Assembly (NCBI GenBank): GCA_902788865.1
Contig: CADALZ010000010.1
Span: 1 to 62,132, forward strand
Source of the DNA: an uncultured Bacteroidales bacterium
GTDB lineage: Bacteria; Bacteroidota; Bacteroidia; Bacteroidales; Bacteroidaceae
Direction: 5' to 3'
Length of the DNA stretch: 62,132 nucleotides
Positions 53,467 to 62,035 of this stretch are shown here, one piece after another. The position numbers and the translations under genes are program-made. Numbering within the stretch: position 1 is the stretch's first letter; each line of letters begins with the position of its first letter. Under the pieces are notes generated by a model. The model made no database searches. It was not told the DNA's origin and saw nothing but the letters and a program-made list of their open reading frames with translations.

Positions 53467-53497
53467 AGAATGAGGCTCGGAAGAGCCTCATTTCTTT
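53467..53497. terminator. Bidirectional terminator after upp
   Basis: AATGAGGCTC (53469-53478) and GAGCCTCATT (53483-53492) with a GGAA loop; A-run to the left, T-rich to the right. Confidence 0.92.
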
Positions 53498-54564
53498 TAG
53501 AAATTCTTGCGAACAACCTTCCAGTCTGGATACTTGTATTTCAAGAAATCGTCATCGAGGAAGAAGGCTGCTTCGCCTACATTACCCTTAAATTGCCAGT
53601 TGAGCCACTTTAATACCGCTACAGCATAGCTACCACCGTTTTTCTCATAATAGGTGCCGCTATGACCATCGAGCGTGTTCATCATCACCACTGGCACATT
53701 TTCGATACGGTCAAAATCTTTCTGTGCATTAGGGTAGGCCACATCAGCAGGACCACCAATCAAGTAGAATATGGGTTGATGCAGGCTGTTCAGTGCTTCC
53801 TTAGTGGTGCCTTGCATCTCCATATCTGCGATACCAGAGTTCAGCATTACACATGTCTTGATACGAGGGTCATGAGCCACACCTAAAGCCTGTGCACCAC
53901 CACATGATTGTCCCATGGCAGCCACGTGATCGAGGTCCAAGCAATGGTAATAGTCCGACTTAGGATCTGCATTTTGGTCAGTCAACCAATCCAGAGCCTC
54001 CAACAGCATCTTTGAATAAGTCTGCTGTACAGTGGGCAATGGCTGGCCTTTCTTGGCTGCTTTGGCTTGCGCTTCAGCTTGCTCTTTCATCATTTTCTCT
54101 ATTCGAGCGCGCATCTGCTCTTGGTAAGCCTTTACTTCCTCAGGAGATTTAGGCTCAATCACCTCGCCGTTGGCCAGCACTACCTTAGCTTTTGTCTCTG
54201 GATAAGAATAGGTAAGCACATCCTTCCACTTGGCAATGACGTCTTCCTCGTCATAAGGACCTATGGCAATGGCCACATAGCCATAGGAGCAGAGTTCGCT
54301 CAGCAGAAAGCGCATTTCCACATTGTTGTTAGCGCATCCACCATTAGCATAGACGATGACAGGCAGTTTGCCTGTCTTTGCTACCACGCTCTTCAAGTCT
54401 TGTGGGCGATAAGTGGTGAACTTAGGACACGACACATCTTCCACTACTTCAGCCTTATAAGGCCCAGTGCCACCATTTTCTACCACTTGCTTTCGCGCAG
54501 TCTGGGCATTAATTAACCCCATGTTTGCTGCAATCAGCAGCGCTGTTAGTAATAATCTTCTCAT
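53497..54564 (-). CDS. Secreted alpha/beta hydrolase
   Basis: 355 residues with a signal peptide (MRRLLLTALLIAANMGLINA). Alpha/beta-hydrolase fold with the nucleophile elbow AAMGQSCGGAQAL, an Asp in IGGPADVAYPNA and a His in LDGHSGTYY, forming a complete triad. PVIVYANGGCANNN is the oxyanion-hole region. A Lys/Ala/Glu-rich helical insert (about 140-180, RARIEKMMKEQAEAQAKAA) is unusual and probably forms a lid. Related to dienelactone-hydrolase/esterase types; the substrate is unknown, an ester of dietary or microbial origin being likely. Confidence 0.88.
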   Translation of the reverse strand: MRRLLLTALLIAANMGLINAQTARKQVVENGGTGPYKAEVVEDVSCPKFTTYRPQDLKSVVAKTGKLPVIVYANGGCANNNVEMRFLLSELCSYGYVAIAIGPYDEEDVIAKWKDVLTYSYPETKAKVVLANGEVIEPKSPEEVKAYQEQMRARIEKMMKEQAEAQAKAAKKGQPLPTVQQTYSKMLLEALDWLTDQNADPKSDYYHCLDLDHVAAMGQSCGGAQALGVAHDPRIKTCVMLNSGIADMEMQGTTKEALNSLHQPIFYLIGGPADVAYPNAQKDFDRIENVPVVMMNTLDGHSGTYYEKNGGSYAVAVLKWLNWQFKGNVGEAAFFLDDDFLKYKYPDWKVVRKNF

Positions 54565-54765
54565 AGTAAGCTTGTTTTTAATATTCTGTCACAAAGATAC
54601 ATATTATCTTTAGAATTTAGAAGATAATTAGGTATTTCATAACACAAGATAATTGTCATATCCCCTTATGGTAATGTCAAATCCCCTTTTTTAGCCAAAA
54701 GTGGGATTTGATTATTGGCAGAAAGGATTAGTGAAGAAACAGACCTTTATATATTACATAAAAGT

Positions 54766-54794
54766 ACGGCAGCAAAACACTGTTTTGCTGCCGT
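54766..54794 (-). terminator. Terminator of the korAB operon
   Basis: ACGGCAGCAAAACA (54766-54779) and TGTTTTGCTGCCGT (54781-54794) are exact reverse complements around one central base. Confidence 0.88.
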
Positions 54795-54851
54795 TGAATA
54801 AGTCTTTATATGGCGAAGTTCTATAACTACGTTTTGGCGAAGGAAAAAAGA

Positions 54852-55856
54852 TTACTTCACTTCCCAAATATCGTTAGTTTCCAACAACTCGGCAAAGTTG
54901 TGATACTTCTTCTTGGCGCTTACCTCTTCAATCTGAGCATGAACGGCCTCATCGTAGGTAGGAGCCTCTACATCACGAATCACACCGAAGGCTACAGGGA
55001 AGTCTGGGCCATCCATCATGGCGAGCTTCAGGTGCAGCGTGTTGTCCATGCAGTGAGCATCGTGTACCAGAATATCGTCCAATGTCACGCCATTCTCACC
55101 AATCTTCACCACCTTGATGCCGAAACCTTCCTGCATCAAGCCATACTCATTATTCTCACCAAACACCATAGGCTTGCCATGCTGCAGGTAGATAGCATTC
55201 TTGGCACGATCTTCTTTCTTGGCCAGATAGTCGTAAACGCCATTGTTGAAGATCATGCAGTTCTGCAGAATCTCACATACGGCAGCACCCTTATGCTGGG
55301 CAGCAGCTTTCAGAATCTCCACTGTGCCAGCAGCGTCGGCTGCAGCTGCGCGGGCAAAGAAGCGACCGCGAGCGCCAAAGCATAGCTCGGCTGGGCGGAA
55401 TGGATCTTCAACGGTGCCATAAGGAGACGATTTACTCACGAAACCACGAGGTGAAGTAGGAGAGTACTGCCCCTTCGTCAAGCCGTAGATACGGTTGTTC
55501 AGCAGAATCATGTTAATGTCGATGTTTCTGCGCACAGCGTGGATGAAGTGGTTGCCACCGATAGCCAAACCATCGCCATCGCCAGATACCTGCCATACGG
55601 TAAGGTTTGGATTGGTCACCTTAGCACCTGTAGAGATGGCAGCTGCACGACCATGTATGGTCTGCATGGCATACGTATTCATATAGTAAGGCAGACGACT
55701 AGAGCAGCCGATGCCAGAAATCACTGCAATGTTCCAAGGAGCAACTCCAAGTTCTGCCATTGCTTTATGCAGAGAGGCGAGGAAGAAATGATCGCCGCAT
55801 CCAGGACACCAGCGAGGCTGTCCTTTCTTATAGTCTTTTGCTGTAAATTCGCTCAT
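54852..55856 (-). CDS. korB: 2-oxoacid:ferredoxin oxidoreductase beta subunit (KorB type)
   Basis: 334 residues. It carries thiamine diphosphate for oxidative decarboxylation of a 2-oxoacid, probably 2-oxoglutarate, to acyl-CoA with reduction of ferredoxin. Signatures: PRWCPGCGDHF, SGIGCSSRLPYY, and the ThDP/Mg motif VSGDGDGLAIGGNHF ending in LLNN. It lies 20 bases after korA in the same operon. Pairing with a fused gamma-alpha subunit is the KorAB layout; a role with branched 2-oxoacids is the alternative. Confidence 0.95.
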   Translation of the reverse strand: MSEFTAKDYKKGQPRWCPGCGDHFFLASLHKAMAELGVAPWNIAVISGIGCSSRLPYYMNTYAMQTIHGRAAAISTGAKVTNPNLTVWQVSGDGDGLAIGGNHFIHAVRRNIDINMILLNNRIYGLTKGQYSPTSPRGFVSKSSPYGTVEDPFRPAELCFGARGRFFARAAAADAAGTVEILKAAAQHKGAAVCEILQNCMIFNNGVYDYLAKKEDRAKNAIYLQHGKPMVFGENNEYGLMQEGFGIKVVKIGENGVTLDDILVHDAHCMDNTLHLKLAMMDGPDFPVAFGVIRDVEAPTYDEAVHAQIEEVSAKKKYHNFAELLETNDIWEVK

Positions 55857-55876
55857 GATATTTCTGTTTTTGGAGT

Positions 55877-57721
55877 TTACTTATTAAGGATTTCATTGAA
55901 TGCTTCTACCAGTTCGCTGATTACGAAAGGCTGGCCTTTCACTTCATTGTACTGATAAGGAGTGAAGTTGTCCACCTTCATGCGCAGGTAGGCGGCAAAC
56001 TGTCCGAGGTTTTGCTCAGCCGCTACCACTTTTTTATAGCGCTTCAGCACATCGGCAGTGTTCTTTGGCAGAGGGTTGATGAAGCTGAACTGTGCCAGAG
56101 CCACCTTCTTGCCAGCCTTGATAAGCTCATCCATAGCAGAATGCAGATGTCCGTAAGTACTTCCGAAACCTACAATCAGCAGGTCGGCATCGTCCTTGCA
56201 GCCTTCCACCTCAACATCTGGCACTGGAATCTTAGCCACCTTAGAGGCACGCAGATGCACCATCTTGTTATGGTTCTCTGGGTCGGTAGAGATGGCACCA
56301 GTATTACCGTCCTTCTCCAATCCGCCAAGGATGTGGGTGTAACCCTCTTGTCCAGGAATAGCCCAGTAGCGCACATCCTGATCGTTGCGCTTGTAAGGTG
56401 TATAGTTGCCCTTCATCTCTTCCATCACATAAGGCGGATTGATGGCAGGATAATCATTCAGGTTGGGTAATTTCCATGCTGAAGAACCATTGGCAATGAA
56501 AGCATCTGTCAGCAAGATGACAGGTGTCATGTGCTCCAGAGCTATCTTAGAAGCGGTGTAGGCAGCATCGAAGCAGTTGGTTGGTGAGGTAGCTGCGATG
56601 ACAGGCATAGGGCTCTCACCATTGCGTCCGAAGAGTGCTTGCAGCAAGTCGGTCTGCTCACTCTTGGTTGGCAGACCTGTAGAAGGACCACCGCGCTGAA
56701 CGTCGAGCAGCACTACTGGGAGCTCTGCAGTCACAGCGAGGTTCATGGCTTCTGACTTCAGGCACACGCCAGGGCCAGAGGTGGAAGTCACTGCCAACGC
56801 TCCTGCAAAGGATGCGCCAATAGCAGAGGCTGCTCCAGAAATCTCATCCTCGCACTGCACGGTAATCACGCCGAGCGACTTATGCTTAGCCAGTTCGTGC
56901 AGCACATCGGTAGCAGGTGTGATAGGATAAGAACCGAGGAACAGACGCTTGCCAGCTTTTTCTGCTGCGGCGATGAAACCGTAGGCGGTAGCCTTATTGC
57001 CAGTGATGTCCATATAGCGACCAGGCTCTTTCTCCTTGCTCTCAATGCGGTAAGTATGATCTACGGAAGAGTGAGTGTTGGCACCATAGTCATAGCCAGC
57101 ACGCACCACCTTGATGTTTGCCTCAGCTATCTCAGGCTTCTTGGCGAACTTCTCACGCAGGAAGTTCTCTACCAGCGAAAGTTCTCGATTGAACAACCAG
57201 CATACCAAGCCCAGCGCAAACATATTGCGGCACTTCAGCGCGCTCTTGTTGTCCATACCAGAATCTGCCAAAGCTTCCTTCACGATGGTAGTGATAGGTG
57301 CAGCAATCACATCCTGCTTGATGCCCATCTCTTCGATAGGATTATCGGTAGTAAACTGAGCTTTCTGCAAGTCGGATGCTTGGAAGGCATCTGTATCGAT
57401 GATGATGCAAGCTGTAGATTTGGCAAACTTGTATTGTGTCTTCAGTGCAGCAGCGTTCATAGCCACCAGCACGTCACATTTGTCACCTGGAGTATAGACC
57501 TTTCCTGCGCCGATGTGTACCTGGAAACCAGATACACCCGTCAGTGAGCCTTGCGGGGCGCGGATGTCTGCGGGATAGTCTGGGAACGTGCTAATGCCGT
57601 TTCCCACCGTAGCTGATACTGTAGAGAAGATGTTACCTGCGAGCTGCATACCGTCGCCCGAGTCGCCAGAGAAGCGTACCACTACTTGCTCCAGCTCTTT
57701 TACCTCAATGTTGTTAGCCAT
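55877..57721 (-). CDS. korA: 2-oxoacid:ferredoxin oxidoreductase alpha subunit, fused gamma-alpha (KorA type)
   Basis: 614 residues. The N-terminal gamma domain (about 1-190: VVVRFSGDSGDGMQLAGN, FPDYPADIRAPQGSLTGVSG) is joined to the alpha (pyrimidine-binding) domain (FLGSYPITPATDVLHELAKH, VTSTSGPGVCLKSEAMNLA, LDVQRGGPSTGLPTKSEQ). Together with KorB it forms the reductive/oxidative TCA step between 2-oxoglutarate and succinyl-CoA, usual in anaerobic Bacteroidales. A tRNA-Arg gene lies 29 bases upstream and probably shares the promoter at 57845-57876. Confidence 0.96.
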   Translation of the reverse strand: MANNIEVKELEQVVVRFSGDSGDGMQLAGNIFSTVSATVGNGISTFPDYPADIRAPQGSLTGVSGFQVHIGAGKVYTPGDKCDVLVAMNAAALKTQYKFAKSTACIIIDTDAFQASDLQKAQFTTDNPIEEMGIKQDVIAAPITTIVKEALADSGMDNKSALKCRNMFALGLVCWLFNRELSLVENFLREKFAKKPEIAEANIKVVRAGYDYGANTHSSVDHTYRIESKEKEPGRYMDITGNKATAYGFIAAAEKAGKRLFLGSYPITPATDVLHELAKHKSLGVITVQCEDEISGAASAIGASFAGALAVTSTSGPGVCLKSEAMNLAVTAELPVVLLDVQRGGPSTGLPTKSEQTDLLQALFGRNGESPMPVIAATSPTNCFDAAYTASKIALEHMTPVILLTDAFIANGSSAWKLPNLNDYPAINPPYVMEEMKGNYTPYKRNDQDVRYWAIPGQEGYTHILGGLEKDGNTGAISTDPENHNKMVHLRASKVAKIPVPDVEVEGCKDDADLLIVGFGSTYGHLHSAMDELIKAGKKVALAQFSFINPLPKNTADVLKRYKKVVAAEQNLGQFAAYLRMKVDNFTPYQYNEVKGQPFVISELVEAFNEILNK

Positions 57722-57750
57722 TTTTATAAAAATGTGTATTAATACCTTAG

Positions 57751-57822
57751 TAGTCCCGCCGAGAATCGAACTCGAATCTAAAGTTTAGGAAACTTCTATT
57801 CTATCCATTGAACTACAGGACC
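57751..57822 (-). tRNA. tRNA-Arg (anticodon CCU)
   Basis: The minus strand folds as a full cloverleaf: acceptor GGTCCTG/CGGGACT with discriminator A, D arm GTTC/GAAT, anticodon arm GAAGT-TTCCTAA-ACTTT, T arm with TTCGATT loop. The anticodon CCT reads AGG codons. CCA is not encoded. It sits between a promoter and korA. Confidence 0.93.
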
Positions 57823-57844
57823 AACTTTTAATATAAAAGCGGTG

Positions 57845-57876
57845 CAAAGTTACGACAAACTTAAGAGGTATGCAAA
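57845..57876 (-). promoter_or_regulatory. Promoter of tRNA-Arg and probably korAB
   Basis: Minus-strand TAACTTTG (57845-57852), 20 bases, TTTG (57873-57876). The tRNA begins 22 bases downstream. No terminator separates it from korA. Confidence 0.65.
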
Positions 57877-57893
57877 AAAACGTGCAGAATTAT

Positions 57894-59090
57894 TCAGCGA
57901 CGGCATTTTATGAGCACTCTGCTTCCGTCTTGCAGGGTGGTAGCAAAGAGGTAGGTGTCGCCTCCTTCCTTCAGTTTCAGCTTCTTGCGCAGTTCTGCTA
58001 CGCTTTGTGGAAAGTTGCGCACCGTGAGGTTGGCTTTTTCCACATCTTGAAGCAAGGTTTTCAGTTCTGTCTTGCTGAAATGGGCATAGCCCTCCACATG
58101 GAAAATGCGCCCAGGAAAGTCTGGTTGGCCACTTTTGGAGGTGTAGAGATGACTGTTGGAATGCAGTTTTTCAAGGTTCCAATGTCGAGCCACACTGCGA
58201 TAAGCTCCCGCTTTTAGTAATGCCGCATTAGGTTCATAGAGATAGGATCCTACTTCTGAAGTATATGCACATTCTGTAAGTTCCTCTTCCCAAGTAAAGC
58301 GGAAAAGTTGTGGATCATTCCCGTTGGAAAAGAGCTGTGCAGCCACGATTATAGGAGGTTGTTGTGTGGATCGTTTAGACATGACAAGCAACAACTCCTT
58401 GCACTCATTATCTACACTTACTACATGCACTTCTTGGACGTTGGGCAACTTTTTCAGTGCTTGGTGAATATCCAACATTGTGGAGAGCTTCACCATTATG
58501 TATTCGGCTTTCTCCAATAGTAGTTCATGGATTTCAAGAAGATTCGGTTCGCAATCTTCTATGGCGAAGACCTTGCTTCCGCTATGGCTTCTGCGGGCAG
58601 GATCCAGAAAGATCCAATCGGCATTGGGCATCTGTGGAAGGTTGTCTTCAGAATCTGCACAACAGACTTTCACGTGAGGCAGTCCTAAAATCTGGAAGTT
58701 GGCTGTTGCCAATTCACAGAGCACAGCTTGCCGCTCTACATAAGTGGCCTTTTGAAAAAGCGGAGCGATGTAGGAGAAATCGATGCCCAATCCACCTGTA
58801 AGGTCGGTAAAAGAGGTATGATTTTTAGAAAAAGCGTCAATGATTTTGCATTTATAAAGCGCTGTAAGTTCGGAGGAGCACTGTTCCATAGAGAGCGCAG
58901 GAGGGTAGAGAATGCCTTCCATCTTTGCCCAAGAGGGAAGTTTCTCACACGCTTTCTGCCACCCTTCTATCTGCGTGAGGGCTTGAGTCAAATCAATGCT
59001 TGGGGTATTAGCATATTTCAATGCCAATGCCCGCACATCCTCATTCCGATGCGCTGTGATGAATGCCTGTGTCTGACTGTCTATCTTCAT
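57894..59090 (-). CDS. Class I SAM-dependent methyltransferase with THUMP-like C-terminal domain
   Basis: 398 residues. A helical N terminus (1-90) precedes a Rossmann methyltransferase: FTDLTGGLGIDFSYIAP is the SAM-binding motif I, YVERQAVLCELA motif II and WIFLDPARRSHSGSK the motif-IV position. The C-terminal domain (about 270-398) is the THUMP-like type that often binds RNA. The target is unknown; RNA is more likely than protein. Its ATG overlaps the stop of the M15 peptidase by four bases (59087-59090), so it is translated downstream of that gene in the same operon, third after the flavin-reductase-like gene. Confidence 0.87.
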   Translation of the reverse strand: MKIDSQTQAFITAHRNEDVRALALKYANTPSIDLTQALTQIEGWQKACEKLPSWAKMEGILYPPALSMEQCSSELTALYKCKIIDAFSKNHTSFTDLTGGLGIDFSYIAPLFQKATYVERQAVLCELATANFQILGLPHVKVCCADSEDNLPQMPNADWIFLDPARRSHSGSKVFAIEDCEPNLLEIHELLLEKAEYIMVKLSTMLDIHQALKKLPNVQEVHVVSVDNECKELLLVMSKRSTQQPPIIVAAQLFSNGNDPQLFRFTWEEELTECAYTSEVGSYLYEPNAALLKAGAYRSVARHWNLEKLHSNSHLYTSKSGQPDFPGRIFHVEGYAHFSKTELKTLLQDVEKANLTVRNFPQSVAELRKKLKLKEGGDTYLFATTLQDGSRVLIKCRR

Positions 59091-59833
59091 GGTATCACCT
59101 TATAGCGTTGTTTGGCCTCGTTGCGGCTCACTAAGTTGAAGTGCCACCACTCCGAGGGGAGTGTCTTGAAACCAGCTTTTGTCATCACTTCACGCAGTAG
59201 TTTACGGTTTTCCCATGCTTTTGCAGACATCTTGCCTTGACGCACGAGAGATGCTTCCTGACTGATATTGGCTTCTTTTCCTAAGTGGTCTATCTTAGTG
59301 CCCATAGGTAGGGTATCGCCATCTGCAGTGGCCAATGTGATATCTACTGCCACACCATAGTTATGCATCCCTCCGCCATGTGCTGGATTTGATACATAGT
59401 TTTGTTTGACCGTACCCTTCACGGTGTTCCACATCTTCTGCTGCACACTCATGGGACGAGCGGCATCAAATACGGCCAATGTCAGTTCTGGATGGCCTGC
59501 CTTCAGAAGCTGCTGCGCTTTGAGGAGGCATTGCATGGCATCTGGATGCAGATAGGCTTCTTTTAAATCGGTATAGAGCACTTCTCCAGTAAAGTTGTCT
59601 GCACGGGCATACATCAGGCTCACTATGATTGACGGATCTTGTTCCGCGATGTTCAGAAAGCCTAATGAGTCCAACTGCTTGGCAATAAGGCTTTTCTCGG
59701 GAAGGATGGGAACTTGTGAGACTTCCTCTTCAGGAAGTGGCGTAAAAGCACTCTCTGCCTCTCGTGGTGCATGACTGCACATCGAGAGGCAGAGCAGTGT
59801 CAATATGGTAGTGAATCCTTTCACTTCTTCCAA
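59087..59833 (-). CDS. M15-family D-alanyl-D-alanine dipeptidase
   Basis: 248 residues with an N-terminal hydrophobic signal and a lipobox-like LCLSMC. The VanX/DdpX-type metallopeptidase domain follows: LAVFDAARPMSVQQKMW, zinc ligands in MHNYGVAVDIT (His and Asp) and EWWHF (catalytic Glu and His). It splits D-Ala-D-Ala dipeptide or trims peptidoglycan-derived peptides in the periplasm. Linkage to vancomycin resistance is not indicated, as no VanH/VanA genes are present. It overlaps its neighbours on both sides (13 and 4 bases), forming a tight operon. Confidence 0.92.
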   Translation of the reverse strand: MEEVKGFTTILTLLCLSMCSHAPREAESAFTPLPEEEVSQVPILPEKSLIAKQLDSLGFLNIAEQDPSIIVSLMYARADNFTGEVLYTDLKEAYLHPDAMQCLLKAQQLLKAGHPELTLAVFDAARPMSVQQKMWNTVKGTVKQNYVSNPAHGGGMHNYGVAVDITLATADGDTLPMGTKIDHLGKEANISQEASLVRQGKMSAKAWENRKLLREVMTKAGFKTLPSEWWHFNLVSRNEAKQRYKVIP

Positions 59834-60408
59834 ACATGCACGATTTCAGCCATAAACTGCTGATGCATTGGGCGAAGTTCGCCATCGCGGTAGAAACTCG
59901 ATTTGATGCTATCATCCAGGCGATCAAGGTCCCACTTACCTGTATAGATCATGCGGCACTCTATCACTAAGTTGGCTTGATCGAAGAACGGATTGCCAAG
60001 CTCTGTCTTCCCCACAGTTAATCCAGCATCCTTGATTTTGTCAGAGCCGTCGCGTCCAGAGTGCTGACCTAAATAGCGCACATTTTCCTTGTATTGCTCT
60101 GGGAATACTGCCAGCGTGAAATAAGGATTCTTCTCCAGCAGTTCATAGGTGTAGCGACTCTCGTTGACAAAGATAGAAACGATGGGTTTGCCACGGAATA
60201 CACCCATTGTGCCCATGGTCAAGAGCATAGCATTAGGCTTGTCATCGTTGTTCACTGCCAGCACAATCCAGTCGTCGAAGAGGCTTACAGGATTGGTGGT
60301 TACTTCCTTCGGCTGAATCTCTTGCCAGCCATTACTTAATGCGGCATTTTGTCCGCAAACTGATGTGGCTATCGCCAACATGCAGCCAAAAAAGATACTT
60401 TTCTTCAT
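59821..60408 (-). CDS. Exported flavin-reductase/PNPOx-like protein
   Basis: 195 residues with a signal peptide (MKKSIFFGCMLAIATSVCGQ). The mature part has a split-barrel FMN-binding pattern: DDWIVLAVNNDDKPNAMLLT, TMGTMGVFRGKPIVSIFVNE, ENPYFTLAVF-like. Family members bind FMN and reduce flavins or other acceptors. A periplasmic version is notable, since NAD(P)H is absent there. First of a three-gene operon with the M15 peptidase and the methyltransferase. Function otherwise unclear. Confidence 0.85.
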   Translation of the reverse strand: MKKSIFFGCMLAIATSVCGQNAALSNGWQEIQPKEVTTNPVSLFDDWIVLAVNNDDKPNAMLLTMGTMGVFRGKPIVSIFVNESRYTYELLEKNPYFTLAVFPEQYKENVRYLGQHSGRDGSDKIKDAGLTVGKTELGNPFFDQANLVIECRMIYTGKWDLDRLDDSIKSSFYRDGELRPMHQQFMAEIVHVWKK

Positions 60409-60420
60409 AACGTTAATAGT

Positions 60421-61239
60421 TTATTTAATGTTGAAATTAACTGGTAATGTCATCAGTTGGTAATACAGCGTAGCCGCCATACGTCGGTGTCCTTCAGTAT
60501 TCGGATGCAGTCGATCGGTTTCTGCATTGATAAAGTAAGGCACTTGCTCCTCTACCATGGGGTTGAGGCCAGAGAGGGCGCTGAGGTTGATGACGGGGAT
60601 CCCCCAAACATCAGCTGCTTCTTGTGAGGCTTTGATGTAAGCATTCACATACTCTCCTGCGCTGTTTTGATAGCTCTCATCGGGCTGCAAATTGCGATTG
60701 CCAAAGTTGGCTAAAGCCCGATGCAGCGGTGCCAGCAGCACAATCTGCTTGGTCGGGAAGAGCTGCTTCAACAAGCTAATGGCTTGATTGATGCGGCCTT
60801 TGTAAGTATCGTCACTCATCACAAAAGTGCGCTTCACGCGGTTTACAGGAGCAGCTGGATGTCCCACGGCTTGCATTACCTCTTCACGCTTCTCCGTCCA
60901 CCATTCGCCTATAGGCACTCCAGCCAGAAAGTCGTTCGTTCCTATGAAAACGATGATGGCATCTACCTCATCGCCATGCTCGTCCTTCAGCTGTTGTGCC
61001 TGATGGCGGATATGCGTCCACTCATTGCCGCTCACGGCATAGACATAAGGGGTGATGTCCAGCCAGTCGCTGAGGAAACTCCAAGTCTTCTTCACGTCTG
61101 TGTAGGCATTGGGATCCCAGATAGAATCACCCAGAAAGCCCACCTTCTTCCCCTGCCATGGGTGTACGAAAGGGGCTTGCGCCTCTGCAAGAAGCGGAAG
61201 AAAAAGCAGCATTGTGATGATGAATGATTTTAACTTCAT
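60421..61239 (-). CDS. Secreted SGNH/GDSL-family hydrolase
   Basis: 272 residues with a signal peptide ending AEAQA. The SGNH blocks are intact: VGFLGDSIWDP (block I, Ser nucleophile), VFIGTNDFLAG (block III Asn) and ETDRLHPNTEGH (block V Asp/His). Members are esterases removing acyl groups from polysaccharides or lipids. The substrate is unknown; polysaccharide deacetylation fits a gut Bacteroidales lifestyle. It lies 12 bases upstream of the flavin-reductase-like gene and may share its transcript. Confidence 0.9.
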   Translation of the reverse strand: MKLKSFIITMLLFLPLLAEAQAPFVHPWQGKKVGFLGDSIWDPNAYTDVKKTWSFLSDWLDITPYVYAVSGNEWTHIRHQAQQLKDEHGDEVDAIIVFIGTNDFLAGVPIGEWWTEKREEVMQAVGHPAAPVNRVKRTFVMSDDTYKGRINQAISLLKQLFPTKQIVLLAPLHRALANFGNRNLQPDESYQNSAGEYVNAYIKASQEAADVWGIPVINLSALSGLNPMVEEQVPYFINAETDRLHPNTEGHRRMAATLYYQLMTLPVNFNIK

Positions 61240-61312
61240 ATGCTCTTCAATAAGATTCCGACGCTAAATTACTGCTTTTTATTGAAATACGCTCACTTTA
61301 CACATAAATATA

Positions 61313-61837
61313 TTAATCCGAGGCCTCTGCTGCCATCAATCCATCATTGCTTTCTTCCTCTGGCAATGTGTAGCCGGTTTGCACACGATGGTCTTGCAGC
61401 CAGATATGATTCAGCGTGAAAGCCAATGAGCGCAGCGTGTCTTCTCGCTTTTTCGGAGTAAGCTCGCATTCCCATACCGTGATGCAATGCCATCCCATCT
61501 TGGCCAATTGGCGCAGTTCTTCGAGGTCGCGTTCTTGGTTTCGTCTTATCTTGTTCACCCAGAAGTCGCGGTTGCTCTTAGGAATCTTGCAGCATTCAGA
61601 ATTTTCCTCGAATGGAGGAGTCACCCCATGTCCATGCCAAAAACAGCCATTGATGAAGATGCATGTGCGATATTTGCGCAGCACCAAGTCAGGATGCCCT
61701 GGCAGTCGTGGCGAGTTCAGGCGATATCTGAATCCTCTGCTCCATAGCCCTCGCCTCACTGTCAGCTCTGGCTTTGTGTTCTTGGAGCGGATAGCGGCCA
61801 TGTTGTTACGACGCTGTTGTGGAGAGTGACGATCCAT
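61313..61837 (-). CDS. vsr: Very short patch repair (Vsr-type) endonuclease
   Basis: 174 residues, usual length. Core motifs: MAAIRSKNTKPELTVRRGL, GHPDLVLRKY (catalytic Asp), FINGCFWHGHG and the C-terminal WECEL. Vsr nicks the T of T:G mismatches arising from deamination of 5-methylcytosine, next to a Dcm-like site. Usually it sits beside a cytosine methyltransferase, but none is seen in this window. An acidic tail (EEESNDGLMAAEASD) is extra. It may serve repair for a methylase elsewhere. Confidence 0.93.
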   Translation of the reverse strand: MDRHSPQQRRNNMAAIRSKNTKPELTVRRGLWSRGFRYRLNSPRLPGHPDLVLRKYRTCIFINGCFWHGHGVTPPFEENSECCKIPKSNRDFWVNKIRRNQERDLEELRQLAKMGWHCITVWECELTPKKREDTLRSLAFTLNHIWLQDHRVQTGYTLPEEESNDGLMAAEASD

Positions 61838-61976
61838 AGGTTTGATTCTTTTTGCAAAGATACTTTTTTTCTCTAACTAGGAAAAAAATCTTTCCTAACT
61901 TACAACCACTATTTATATGTTTTTACCTTTCTGGCATAAAGAAAACCTTTTTTAATAGGATATCTAAAAAAAGTAT

Positions 61977-61984
61977 TATATTTG
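61977..61984 (+). promoter_or_regulatory. -7 element before the last gene
   Basis: TATATTTG matches the Bacteroidota -7 consensus; no convincing -33 box is visible. It precedes the gene starting at 62036. The rest of the 61838-62035 spacer is AT-rich and empty. Confidence 0.4.
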
Positions 61985-62035
61985 TCGCCTATAAGAGTGA
62001 AAATCATTTTTTAATCTTAATTTTAATACAAAGTT

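Noticed and set aside
59087-59833. Vancomycin-resistance VanX gene
   Set aside because: No VanH, VanA or VanRS genes are present; M15 dipeptidases are common in cell-wall turnover.
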